Assembly (NCBI GenBank): GCA_018000455.1
Contig: JAGNJW010000027.1
Location: 1 to 64,000 of the forward strand
DNA: 64,000 nucleotides
Reading direction: 5' to 3'
Origin: Acidobacteriota bacterium
GTDB taxonomy: Bacteria > Acidobacteriota > Vicinamibacteria > Vicinamibacterales > UBA2999
The position numbers and the translations under genes are program-made. This document shows positions 28,881-36,782 of the stretch, piece after piece. The stretch's first letter is position 1. Every line of letters starts with the position of its first letter. Under the pieces are notes generated by a model, which was given only the letters and a program-made list of their open reading frames with translations, was not told where the DNA came from and ran no database searches.

Positions 28881-29786
28881 ATGTCCGATGTCCTGACCGG
28901 TGTCTTCAACATCACGCCCACGCCGTTTCTCGCAGGCGGCGCCATCGACCACGCCAGCCTGACGCGCCTCACGCAGTTCACGCGCGATGCCGGCGTGAAC
29001 GGCATGACCATCCTCGGCGTGCTCGGGGAAGCCGACAAGCTCACCGAAAGCGAACGCGACGCCGTGATCGAGACGACCATGGCCGCCGCCGGCGACGGCT
29101 TCCCGGTCTGCGTCGGCACCACCCACGCCGGCACCGATGGCTGCATCAGTTGGAGCCGTCGTGCCCAGGAACGTGGAGCGGTTGGCGTGATGGTGGCGCC
29201 GCCCAAGCTGGCCCGTTCGAACGACGCTGCGCTGCACCGCCACTACGTGGCGGTGGCCGAGGCACTCGACATCCCCGTCGTCGTCCAGGATTTTCCGCCC
29301 GCCGTTGGCGGTATCACCATGAGTCCCGAGCTCATCGCCGACCTGGCGAAGGCCTCGCCGAAGCTGCAGCACCTGAAGCTCGAGGACGAGCCATCGCCGA
29401 TGAAGGTCAGTCAGGTGCTGGCTCTCAATCCGGCGGCGAAGATCTTCGGCGGTCTCGGCGGCATGATGTTCCTCGAGGAGCTGCGGCACGGCGCAATCGG
29501 CACGATGACCGGCTTTGCGTTTCCCGAGATCCTGGTGAAGATTCACCGCGCCTTCGCGGCTGGTGACCGCGACCAGGCAACCGAGATCTTCTACAAGTAC
29601 TGTCCCCTGATTCGCTTCGAGAACCAGCCGCGCATCAATCTCGCGCTGCGCAAGCACATCTACCATCGTCGCGGCGTCATCGCCACGCCGCGGGTGCGAG
29701 CGCCGTTTTCGCCGGTGGATGACGCCACGCTGGCCGACCTCGACGACCTCATGACCCGCCTCGGCCTGCAGCCGAAGGCCTCTTAG
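28881..29786 (+). CDS. DapA-family (dihydrodipicolinate synthase superfamily) lyase or hydratase
   Basis: 301 residues, class I aldolase TIM barrel. The GVLGEADKLTESER segment replaces the usual GTTGE.xxLT, and the Schiff-base Lys is expected in LKLEDEPSP. The usual YNVP motif with the relay Tyr reads QDFP here, so the enzyme is probably not a dihydrodipicolinate synthase; family members with this change act on other 2-keto acids or hydroxy-acids. It is the third gene of the four-gene operon, 11 bases after aroM. Confidence 0.85.
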   Translation: MSDVLTGVFNITPTPFLAGGAIDHASLTRLTQFTRDAGVNGMTILGVLGEADKLTESERDAVIETTMAAAGDGFPVCVGTTHAGTDGCISWSRRAQERGAVGVMVAPPKLARSNDAALHRHYVAVAEALDIPVVVQDFPPAVGGITMSPELIADLAKASPKLQHLKLEDEPSPMKVSQVLALNPAAKIFGGLGGMMFLEELRHGAIGTMTGFAFPEILVKIHRAFAAGDRDQATEIFYKYCPLIRFENQPRINLALRKHIYHRRGVIATPRVRAPFSPVDDATLADLDDLMTRLGLQPKAS

Positions 29787-29823
29787 CCGCGAGCCGCCAG
29801 GCTAGCCGCTCTTCGGAGATCCC

Positions 29824-30612
29824 ATGGATTTGAAGCTCACCGGAAAACGCGCTCTCGTCACCGCCGCCAGTCGCGGCCTTGGCTACGCCACGGCCCTCGG
29901 CCTGGCCCGTGAAGGTACGGCGCTGGTCATCTGCAGCCGCGATGAAGCCCGCATCCAGGAAGCGGCCTGGAAGATCCGCGCCGAGACGGGCGCCACGGTC
30001 GAGGCGCTCGTGGCCGACGTCAGCTCGGCCGAAGAAGCGGCCCGGCTCGTGGCCTACACCGTCACGACGCTCGGCGGTCTCGACATCGTCGTGCACAACG
30101 CCGGCGGGCCGCCGGCAGGCGACTTCCTGTCGCTGACCGACGCGCAGTGGCAGAAGGCGTTCGACCAGAACCTGATGAGCCTGGTGCGCCTCGTCAACGC
30201 CGCCGCGCCCGAGCTGAAGAAGGCCGGCGGTGGACGCATCCTCACGATCGCCTCGTCGTCGATCAAGCAGCCCATTCCGGGTCTCGTACTCTCGAACGCG
30301 TTCCGCACCGGTGTCTACGGCCTCGTGAAGACACTGGCGAGAGAACTCGGCCCGTCGAACATCCTGCTGAACGTCGTGGCGCCCGGCCGCATCCAGACCG
30401 AGCGCATCGAGGAGCTCGACCAGGCGACGGCCTCGCGGCGTGGTGTCGATCTGCAGCAGGTGAAGGAGGAGTCGGTGGCCTCGATTCCACTCGGGCGGCT
30501 GGGCACGCCGGAAGAGTTCGCGAACCTGCTCGTCTTCCTCGCGTCGGACGCCGGCCGATACATCAGCGGCCAGGCGATCATCGTCGATGGCGGCGCCACC
30601 GCCGCCCTCTGA
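29824..30612 (+). CDS. Short-chain dehydrogenase/reductase of the catabolic operon
   Basis: 262 residues. The cofactor motif is TAASRGLG (residues 12-19), HNAGGPPAGDF follows, and the catalytic residues are Ser in IASSS and the Y-G-L-V-K pair. The C-terminal SGQAIIVDGG is typical. It likely reduces or oxidises an intermediate handled by the lyase upstream. GGAG lies 6 bases before the ATG. It is the last gene of the operon; the next gene at 30666 has its own -10. Confidence 0.87.
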   Translation: MDLKLTGKRALVTAASRGLGYATALGLAREGTALVICSRDEARIQEAAWKIRAETGATVEALVADVSSAEEAARLVAYTVTTLGGLDIVVHNAGGPPAGDFLSLTDAQWQKAFDQNLMSLVRLVNAAAPELKKAGGGRILTIASSSIKQPIPGLVLSNAFRTGVYGLVKTLARELGPSNILLNVVAPGRIQTERIEELDQATASRRGVDLQQVKEESVASIPLGRLGTPEEFANLLVFLASDAGRYISGQAIIVDGGATAAL

Positions 30613-30653
30613 GCACGCGGCCAGTCGGGCCGCGGGGCCACGAGAGCGCGGGA

Positions 30654-30659
30654 TATACT
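30654..30659 (+). promoter_or_regulatory. -10 element TATACT of a probable leaderless transcript
   Basis: TATACT ends 6 bases before the GTG at 30666. The spacer GGCGCC equals that in front of the GTG at 26813. Confidence 0.6.
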
Positions 30660-30665
30660 GGCGCC

Positions 30666-31961
30666 GTGGAAGAGCGGCCTGCGCCGAATATCAGGTACAT
30701 CGCCACGTTGGTCGTGGTCGCCGGCCTGATCCTGGTAGTGGGATCGCTGATGCGTCCGCGCGCCCGATCAGCCGAGCAAGCGACGCCGACCGACACCGAT
30801 CTCGCGCGTCTGTCACGCCTGACGGAACGCCGGTCGCTCGAGTCCCGCATTGAGCTCTTTCGCCAGGTCGCCGCCGATGTGACCGCCTCGGTCGTGTGGC
30901 TGGGAGAGACCGGCTCGAGCGGTGTCGTGTGGGGGCCGAACACCGTCGCGACGGCGCGCCTTGCTGCGAGGTACCCATCGCCCGGTGCGCTCGGCGGCGG
31001 CGATGCCGCGGTTCGCGTCACCGGTGTTGAGTGGACGCCGCTGCTGCCGGTGGCGGAGGTGCGGATGGCGGGACTGAGGGTGCCGGCTCCCGTCCGCGCC
31101 GCCGATGCGATGGAGTCGGGACAGCCGCTCGTGGCGGTATGGCGAACTGCTGAAGGTCGCGCGTTTGCCGGCGCCGCGTTCGCCGGGGTCACGACGACGA
31201 CGTGCGGCGATCGATCCGTGCGCGAGGTCGTGACGACCGTGGCGCTGACGCGGCCAATGGCCGGCGGCGGTCTCTTCGACCTCGATGCCAACCTCGTGGC
31301 GCTGGTCGTGCCGTGCGCTGACCGGTTCGCTGCCCTGGCGCCCGACGCGGTCGACGGGATACTTCGAGAAGCGGTGTCCTTCGACAACCGGCTGCTGGCA
31401 CGGTATGGGCTGTTGGTGGGCGCCTTGACGGAGGCCGAAATCAGCCACTTCGCGGTGTCGGCCGGCGCGATGGTTCGCGAAACCGTCGTCGGTGACCTGG
31501 CCGACCAGGCGGGACTCCGCCCCGGGGATCTGATCGTGGCCATCAACGGCAGCGCCGTGGCGCAGCCGGCCGATCTGCAGCCCCTGGCGTCGCGCACCCC
31601 GCTGGCGGCGCCGGTCGTGTCGCTACGGCGTGCTGGCGTGGCGCTCGAGGTTGCCCTCGCCCCACCGCCCCGAGCGGTCCAAGCCGAGTCGGCGGATGCG
31701 CCCGCGGCGCCTCCAGCCTCGGGCCTCGTGTGGGACGCGCGCCAGCCGGAACTGCGGATTCAGGCGGTGGCACCCGGCAGCCGCGCTGCGGCTGCCGGCC
31801 TGAGGGCCGGCGATCGGATTGTGAGGCTCGGTTCCCGCCAGCCTCGAAGCCTCGACGAAATCCGTCGTCTGCTCGACGCCCGCCGGGCGCCGGCGGTGTT
31901 CGTGGAGGTCGAGCGCGGCGCCCGGCGCTGGGGCACGCTCCTGCCGCAGGCGCAGCCCTGA
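30666..31961 (+). CDS. HtrA-like membrane protein with a degenerate protease domain and two PDZ domains
   Basis: 431 residues. An N-terminal helix (ATLVVVAGLILVVGSLM) anchors it. The following domain has the layout of a DegP-type trypsin fold: ASVVWLG.TGSSGVVWG at the start and, near residue 200, AGGGLFDLDANLVAL. In active HtrA proteins this last segment is GNSGGPL; the catalytic Ser is replaced by Gly, and I find no clear His/Asp partners. Two PDZ domains follow (about 255-330, LADQAGLRPGDLIVAING; 355-430, SRAAAAGLRAGDRIVRLG). It is probably a peptide-binding scaffold in the periplasm. It overlaps the antiporter gene by 1 base. Confidence 0.82.
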   Translation: MEERPAPNIRYIATLVVVAGLILVVGSLMRPRARSAEQATPTDTDLARLSRLTERRSLESRIELFRQVAADVTASVVWLGETGSSGVVWGPNTVATARLAARYPSPGALGGGDAAVRVTGVEWTPLLPVAEVRMAGLRVPAPVRAADAMESGQPLVAVWRTAEGRAFAGAAFAGVTTTTCGDRSVREVVTTVALTRPMAGGGLFDLDANLVALVVPCADRFAALAPDAVDGILREAVSFDNRLLARYGLLVGALTEAEISHFAVSAGAMVRETVVGDLADQAGLRPGDLIVAINGSAVAQPADLQPLASRTPLAAPVVSLRRAGVALEVALAPPPRAVQAESADAPAAPPASGLVWDARQPELRIQAVAPGSRAAAAGLRAGDRIVRLGSRQPRSLDEIRRLLDARRAPAVFVEVERGARRWGTLLPQAQP

Positions 31962-33169
31962 TGGACAGCCTCACGTCGCTGGGCCTGATTCTCCTGCTGG
32001 CACTGCTGGCCGGGCATCTCGTGCGGGTCGTCCGCGTACCCGAAGTGACGGGCTACATCCTGGCCGGCGTGGCGCTCGGCCCCTCGATGCTCGGGTGGCT
32101 GAGTCACGACAACCTCATCACCATGAGCGTTTTCAGCGAAGTGGCGCTGGGGCTCATCCTGTTCTCGGTCGGCTCGGTCTTCGAATTCTCCCGCTTTCGC
32201 CGGATCGGGCGAAAAGTACTCATTCTCACGCTGGTCGAGTCGGTCATGGCGGCGTCGATCGTGACCGTCGGTGCGCTTGTACTCGGGCAGGCCTGGCAGG
32301 TGGCGCTGCTGCTCGGCGCGATCGCCATCGCCACCGCGCCGGCCTCGACGCTGATGGTGATTCGCGAGGCCGACAGCGCCGGACCGCTGACCGAGAGCCT
32401 GCTTGGCATCATCGCCGTGAACAACCTGCTCTGCATCACCACCTACAGCGTCGTTGCCGCGGTTATCGACCTGTCGGCGCCGGGGGCATTCTCGTTTCTC
32501 GAAACGCTGTACCGCTCGACCTACCTGCTGGCCTGGCAACTGGTGGGGTCGGTCGCGCTGGGTTTTCTCATCGGCCTGCTGCTGGCCGGCTGGTCTTCGC
32601 AGGTGACCGAGAACGGTGAGGTGCTGATTCTGCTCGCCGGTTCGATCCTGTTGTGCGTCGGTGTCGCCGGCGCGCTCGAGCTGTCGCCGCTCGTCGCCAG
32701 CCTGGCGGTCGGCGCGACGATGGTGAACCTGGCCAAGCGCAGCCTGCACCTGTTCGATGCGCTCGCCTCCACCGACCCGCCGTTCTACGCCATCTTCTTC
32801 GTCATCGCCGGCGCGGAGCTCGATACCCGCCTCATCCCCGCGATGGGGGCGCTCGGCGTGCTGTACGTGGTGGGTCGCGCCGGCGGCAAGTTCTACGGGG
32901 CCCGGCTGGCGGCCCGGCGGCTCGGGCTGGCGGCGACCGTGCAGCGGTATCTCGGCTACGCGCTGATGGCACAGGCCGGACTGGCGGTGGGTCTCACCTT
33001 CGCCGTCAACGCGCGGTTCCCCGACTTCGCCCCCGTCGTGTCGACCGTCGTGCTGGCCGCCGTGGCCGTCTACGAGGTGTTCGGTCCGGTCAGCGCCCGT
33101 TTCGCCCTGACCCGTGCCGGCGAGGTCGGCCTCGCCAAGACCATCGCCGACCCGATGCTCCTCGACTGA
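31961..33169 (+). CDS. CPA2-family cation/proton antiporter
   Basis: 402 residues, about twelve hydrophobic segments, in the Kef/NapA (CPA2) class. Family blocks include VPEVTGYILAGVALGP near residue 25, VALGLILFSVGSVFE, and the ion-site region IIAVNNLLCI. It ends with VSARFALTRAGEVG. There is no C-terminal TrkA/RCK regulatory domain, so it is a bare membrane transporter. It is coupled to the upstream pseudoprotease by TGATG (1-base overlap), suggesting that the PDZ protein may regulate it or be inserted with it. Confidence 0.88.
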   Translation: MDSLTSLGLILLLALLAGHLVRVVRVPEVTGYILAGVALGPSMLGWLSHDNLITMSVFSEVALGLILFSVGSVFEFSRFRRIGRKVLILTLVESVMAASIVTVGALVLGQAWQVALLLGAIAIATAPASTLMVIREADSAGPLTESLLGIIAVNNLLCITTYSVVAAVIDLSAPGAFSFLETLYRSTYLLAWQLVGSVALGFLIGLLLAGWSSQVTENGEVLILLAGSILLCVGVAGALELSPLVASLAVGATMVNLAKRSLHLFDALASTDPPFYAIFFVIAGAELDTRLIPAMGALGVLYVVGRAGGKFYGARLAARRLGLAATVQRYLGYALMAQAGLAVGLTFAVNARFPDFAPVVSTVVLAAVAVYEVFGPVSARFALTRAGEVGLAKTIADPMLLD

Positions 33170-33194
33170 GCGGCCCGCGAGGTGCCGGCGCTCT

Positions 33195-33518
33195 CTAACT
33201 TTTCAGGTCGTCCCGCGGCGGCGAGAACACGTCGAGCACGCGCGTCTCGACGATGGCCGTGCCGGCATGGGGCACATTGCCCGGAATGGCGAACAACGTG
33301 CCCGGCGTGAGACGGTGGGTCGTGCCGTCGACCCGCAGTTCCAACTCGCCCGAGAGCACGACGACCGTCTGCTCGTGCGGGTGCTGGTGCTCGGGAAACG
33401 ACGCTCCAGCTTCGCAATCCACGTACGACTGCGTGATCAGTGGCGTGTGCACGAGCCGGGCGGTGAAGCCCGGGAACAGCTCGCGGGTGGACAGGGCGTC
33501 GAGTCGGTAGAAGGGCAT
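33195..33518 (-). CDS. Small single-domain cupin
   Basis: 107 residues. The cupin motif 1 is PEHQHPHEQTVVVLSGELEL (metal-binding His/His/Glu) and motif 2 is PGNVPHAG. Single-domain cupins of this size bind a metal and often act as isomerases, dioxygenases or sensors; nothing here specifies the ligand. The ATG at 33518 follows AGGTCCGC; a more upstream start at 33572 would add an Arg-rich unlikely N-terminus. It converges on the antiporter gene. Confidence 0.85.
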   Translation of the reverse strand: MPFYRLDALSTRELFPGFTARLVHTPLITQSYVDCEAGASFPEHQHPHEQTVVVLSGELELRVDGTTHRLTPGTLFAIPGNVPHAGTAIVETRVLDVFSPPRDDLKS

Positions 33519-33587
33519 GCGGACCTCGTTCGCCCAGCATAGCCCGGTCGGCCGGCCGCGTCGGCATGGCACAATGCAGACATCGTC

Positions 33588-34643
33588 ATGACGCGGCTCT
33601 CGAACTTCGATCGACGTGGCGTCGGCCTCCCCGCGGCGCTCGTCTGCCTGTTGCTCGGCGCCGCCGTCGCACCCCGTGCAGAGCAGCCCGCTGCCCCGGA
33701 CGCCGTCGCCCCGGCGCGCTTTGCCGCCTTTCTCGACCAGTTGAAGGCCGAGGCCATCAGGCGCGGCATTTCCGAAACGGTGGCGGCCACGGCGCTCGAC
33801 GGCCTCGCTCCATCACCGGTCGTCGTCGAACGCGACCGCAGTCAGGCCGAAGCCGTGCTCACGATCGACGCTTACGTGCGCCGGCGGCTGACCCCCGCCA
33901 CCGTGCGCCAGGCGCAGCGCATGGCGACCACCCATCGGGCCGTGCTCGCGCGGGTGGGCAAGACCTACGGCGTCCAACCGCGCTACCTCGTGGCGGTGTG
34001 GGGACTCGAGTCGAACTTCGGCCGCTTCACCGGCGTGCGGCCCACCGTGCAGGCGCTCGCCACGCTCGCCTACGACGGACGCCGCGGCGAACTCTTCAAG
34101 AACGAACTCTTCGATGCGCTCCGGATCGTCGAGCGCGGCGACATCGACCTGGCACGTCTCAAGGGCTCGTGGGCCGGTGCCATGGGGCAGCCGCAGTTCA
34201 TGCCGTCGAGCTACCTCAAGTACGCCGAAGACTTCGACGGCGATGGCACACGCGACATCTGGGCGAATCATGGCGACGTGTTCGCCTCGATTGCCAACTA
34301 CCTCAAGGCCTACGGCTGGGACGGCGAGTCGACCTGGGGGCGCCAGGTGCTCGTGCCGGGTGGGGCGGCAGCGCTTGCCGAGCGCGCCGGTGCCCGCGGT
34401 GAGGGCTGCCGGGCCGAGCGCGCCCTGTCACGGCGGCGCTATCTGTCTGAGTGGCAGGCGATGGGCGTGCGCGCGATGGGCGGCCGAGACCTGCCGGCGG
34501 TCGAGCGCCAGGCGTCGCTGCTCGATGCGGGCGACCGGCAGTTCCTCGTCTACGGGAACTACGAAGCCATCCTCGGTTACAACTGCGCCAATGCGTATGC
34601 CCTGAGCGTGGCGATGCTCGGCGACCGCGTCTCGCTGCCATGA
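33588..34643 (+). CDS. mltB: Lytic murein transglycosylase (MltB-like)
   Basis: 351 residues. A signal peptide (LPAALVCLLLGAAVAPRA) leads to an SLT_2 domain. The catalytic Glu is residue 141 in WGLESNFGRF, and substrate-binding segments PQFMPSSYLKYA and GDIDLARLKGSWAGAMGQ are in place. The domain ends with YNCANAYAL. It cleaves the beta-1,4 bond of peptidoglycan to 1,6-anhydromuropeptides in the periplasm. It is coupled to a small membrane protein by a 4-base overlap. Confidence 0.92.
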   Translation: MTRLSNFDRRGVGLPAALVCLLLGAAVAPRAEQPAAPDAVAPARFAAFLDQLKAEAIRRGISETVAATALDGLAPSPVVVERDRSQAEAVLTIDAYVRRRLTPATVRQAQRMATTHRAVLARVGKTYGVQPRYLVAVWGLESNFGRFTGVRPTVQALATLAYDGRRGELFKNELFDALRIVERGDIDLARLKGSWAGAMGQPQFMPSSYLKYAEDFDGDGTRDIWANHGDVFASIANYLKAYGWDGESTWGRQVLVPGGAAALAERAGARGEGCRAERALSRRRYLSEWQAMGVRAMGGRDLPAVERQASLLDAGDRQFLVYGNYEAILGYNCANAYALSVAMLGDRVSLP

Positions 34644-34858
34644 GACAATTCCAACCGGGACCCATGCCGCCATCCGCGCCGTCCGCTCCTCCTCCGTTCT
34701 GGCAGGTTGTCGCCTCCGCGCTCGGCGCCGTCGCCGCGATGGTGGCCGCCCTCTATTTCGTCGCGCTGCAGCTGATGCCGATCGCGCTCATCGGCACGAC
34801 GTTCTTTGTCGCCCTCGGCGGACTGAGCTTCGAACTGGCCCGCCGCCGCGCCTCCTGA
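34640..34858 (+). CDS. Small membrane protein
   Basis: 72 residues. A Pro/Ser-rich N-terminus is followed by one long or two short hydrophobic segments (VVASALGAVAAMVAALYF and LMPIALIGTTFFVALGGL) and a basic end (ELARRRAS). Function unknown. It overlaps the transglycosylase stop (ATGA), so the two are probably translated together. Confidence 0.6.
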   Translation: MRQFQPGPMPPSAPSAPPPFWQVVASALGAVAAMVAALYFVALQLMPIALIGTTFFVALGGLSFELARRRAS

Positions 34859-34896
34859 GCGTCGCCTTCGTGTCGCGGCGGTCGTGGCCTGCGTGG

Positions 34897-34902
34897 TAGG
34901 CT
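34897..34902 (+). promoter_or_regulatory. -10 element TAGGCT of a probable leaderless transcript
   Basis: TAGGCT ends 6 bases before the ATG at 34909 of the ferritin gene, with no ribosome site between. Confidence 0.5.
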
Positions 34903-34908
34903 GAGCGG

Positions 34909-35433
34909 ATGGATCCCAAGCTGCTCAAGGGCGTGAACGAGCACCTGAAGCTCGAGTTCAAGGCCTCGCACGAATACCTCGCCATGTCGGTGTGGCTCTC
35001 GGCCAACGACCTGCCGGGCTTTGCCACCTGGATGCGTCAGCAATCGGCCGACGAACTCCTGCACGCCCAGAAGTTCATCGACCACGTGGTGGAGCGCGAC
35101 GAGCAGGCGCTGCTGCCCGCCGTGCCGCAGCCGCCGTCGTCCTGGGAATCGGTGGAGGCCCTGTGCACTCACGTCCTGCAGAACGAACAGGCCGTGACGG
35201 CATCGATCAACGAACTCTATGTCATGGCCGAGTCGGTCAAGGATCGCCCGGCCATCGTCTTGTTGCAGTGGTTCGTCAACGAGCAGATGGAAGAAGAAGC
35301 TGCGGCCCGCGCCATTCTCGGGCGGATCCGGCTCGGCGGCGCGACCGGTGTCGGTCTGCTGATGATCGATCAGGAGCTGGCGAAGGGGGCGATGCCTGGC
35401 ATGCCGGCCTCGGCCGACGCTGGCGGCGCGTAG
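34909..35433 (+). CDS. ftnA: Ferritin (non-haem, FtnA-like)
   Basis: 174 residues, four-helix ferritin. The ferroxidase ligands are visible: Glu in KLEFKASHEYLAM (helix A), Glu and His in SADELLHAQKF (helix B), Glu in QNEQAVTASINEL, and Gln/Glu in WFVNEQMEEEA. It stores iron as ferric mineral in the cytosol. The start follows TAGGCT by 6 bases, so the mRNA appears leaderless. The Gly/Ala tail after residue 160 is disordered. Confidence 0.92.
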   Translation: MDPKLLKGVNEHLKLEFKASHEYLAMSVWLSANDLPGFATWMRQQSADELLHAQKFIDHVVERDEQALLPAVPQPPSSWESVEALCTHVLQNEQAVTASINELYVMAESVKDRPAIVLLQWFVNEQMEEEAAARAILGRIRLGGATGVGLLMIDQELAKGAMPGMPASADAGGA

Positions 35434-35445
35434 TAGAGCGCGGCC

Positions 35446-35784
35446 GTGCAGGTGCGCCGGTGGAACCGAGCGGCCGACGGACCCCTGAACGAAGACGCGC
35501 TGCGGGCCAAGCTCGAGGCGCACGGCTACGTCGTGGCGCGCTATGTCTATCCGCCCGGCACGCGCTTCCCCGATCACGCCCATGACGTCGACAAGATCGA
35601 CGCCGTCGTGAGCGGCCGCTTCCGGATCGTCATCGGCGGCCACACCGCCGCGCTCGGCCCCGGCGACTGGGTCGAGGTGCCGCGCGGACGCCGGCACAAC
35701 GCCACGGTGATCGGCGACGCACCGGTCGTCGGTCTCGACGCCGTCAGACCAGCGGCGATGGCCCGGAGCGAAAGACCATCATGA
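35446..35784 (+). CDS. Small cupin protein coupled to a ketopantoate-reductase-like gene
   Basis: 112 residues. Cupin residues include PGTRFPDHAHDVDKID (His/His/Asp in motif 1), GRFRIVIGGHTAALGPGDW, and RRHNATVIG for motif 2. The ligand is unknown. A GTG start 12 bases after the ferritin stop and a 4-base overlap with the next gene make this the middle gene of a compact unit. Confidence 0.78.
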   Translation: MQVRRWNRAADGPLNEDALRAKLEAHGYVVARYVYPPGTRFPDHAHDVDKIDAVVSGRFRIVIGGHTAALGPGDWVEVPRGRRHNATVIGDAPVVGLDAVRPAAMARSERPS

Positions 35785-36710
35785 AGATCGTCATGTTCGG
35801 CGCCGGCGGCGTCGGCGGTTACTTCGGCGGACGGCTCGCGGCGGCGGGTGCGGACGTGGCGTTTGTGGCGCGCGGGCCGCATCTCGAGGCACTCAGACGC
35901 GACGGGTTACGAATTGCCAGCCCCAAGGGTGACATCCACGTCGACAGCGTGCGTGCCAGCGCCGATCCGTCCGACCTGGGGCCGGCCGATGTCGTGTTCC
36001 TGACCGTCAAGATGTACGACGTCGACACGGCGGCCTCGGCGCTGCGCCCGTTGCTCGGTCCCGACACCATGGTCGTGACGCTGCAGAACGGCGTCGAAGC
36101 CACCGACATGGTGGCCCGCCGCATCGGCCGGGCGCACGTGGCGGGTGGTGTCGCCTACGTGGCGGCGGTCATCGACGAGCCGGGACGCATTCGCCACACC
36201 GCCCTCGATGCCCTGATCGTCGGCGAGCTCGACGGCGCGATGTCGCCGCGGCTGCTCGCACTGCGCGATCGGGCGGCCGCCGCCGGGTTCGCCTTCACGG
36301 CCAGTGAAGACATCCACAAAGACCTGTGGTCGAAGTTCGCTCGCCTGTCAGTGTTCAGCGGCATGACGGCGGCGACGCGCTCGCCGCTCGGCGTGCTGCG
36401 CGGTTCTGCCGGGCTGGTGAAGCTGCTCGAGACGGCGGTCGATGAGGCCCTGGCGGTTGGACGCGCCCTCGGCGTGGCGCTCGACGACCGCGTGCGCGAC
36501 GAGGTGTTCGCGATGTACCGCGGCATGCCACCGCAGGCCAAGTCCTCGATGCTGGAGGACCTGGAGCGTGGCAAGCCGCTCGAGCTGCCGTGGCTGAGCG
36601 GCGCCGTGGTGCGCCTGGGGCGCGAGAACGGCATCCCGACGCCAACCCATGCCGTCATCGAGGCGCTGCTCACGCCGTTCGTGCCCGGCGGCCCACCAGC
36701 CATGACGTAG
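35781..36710 (+). CDS. panE: 2-dehydropantoate 2-reductase family protein
   Basis: 309 residues. The Rossmann start GAGGVGGYFGGRLAAAG has the GxGxxG NADPH motif. The conserved Lys lies in HKDLWSKFA, the Asn in FSGMTAATRS, and the C-terminal Glu/Asn region in EDLERGKPLELPWLSG. The enzyme reduces 2-dehydropantoate to pantoate with NADPH in the pantothenate and CoA pathway; paralogues may have other substrates. No other pantothenate gene is near, so the exact substrate is uncertain. ATGA overlap with the cupin gene. Confidence 0.88.
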   Translation: MKIVMFGAGGVGGYFGGRLAAAGADVAFVARGPHLEALRRDGLRIASPKGDIHVDSVRASADPSDLGPADVVFLTVKMYDVDTAASALRPLLGPDTMVVTLQNGVEATDMVARRIGRAHVAGGVAYVAAVIDEPGRIRHTALDALIVGELDGAMSPRLLALRDRAAAAGFAFTASEDIHKDLWSKFARLSVFSGMTAATRSPLGVLRGSAGLVKLLETAVDEALAVGRALGVALDDRVRDEVFAMYRGMPPQAKSSMLEDLERGKPLELPWLSGAVVRLGRENGIPTPTHAVIEALLTPFVPGGPPAMT

Positions 36711-36782
36711 AGGCGGGCCGGCCCGTCCGGCTCGTGTGGTCCAATGGCTTGCCCCGGCCGGTGGACGTTCATCGACCTCCGG

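Noticed and set aside
28881-29786. Authentic lysine-pathway DapA
   Set aside because: The usual YNVP motif reads QDFP and the neighbours are catabolic, so it was left as a family-level call.
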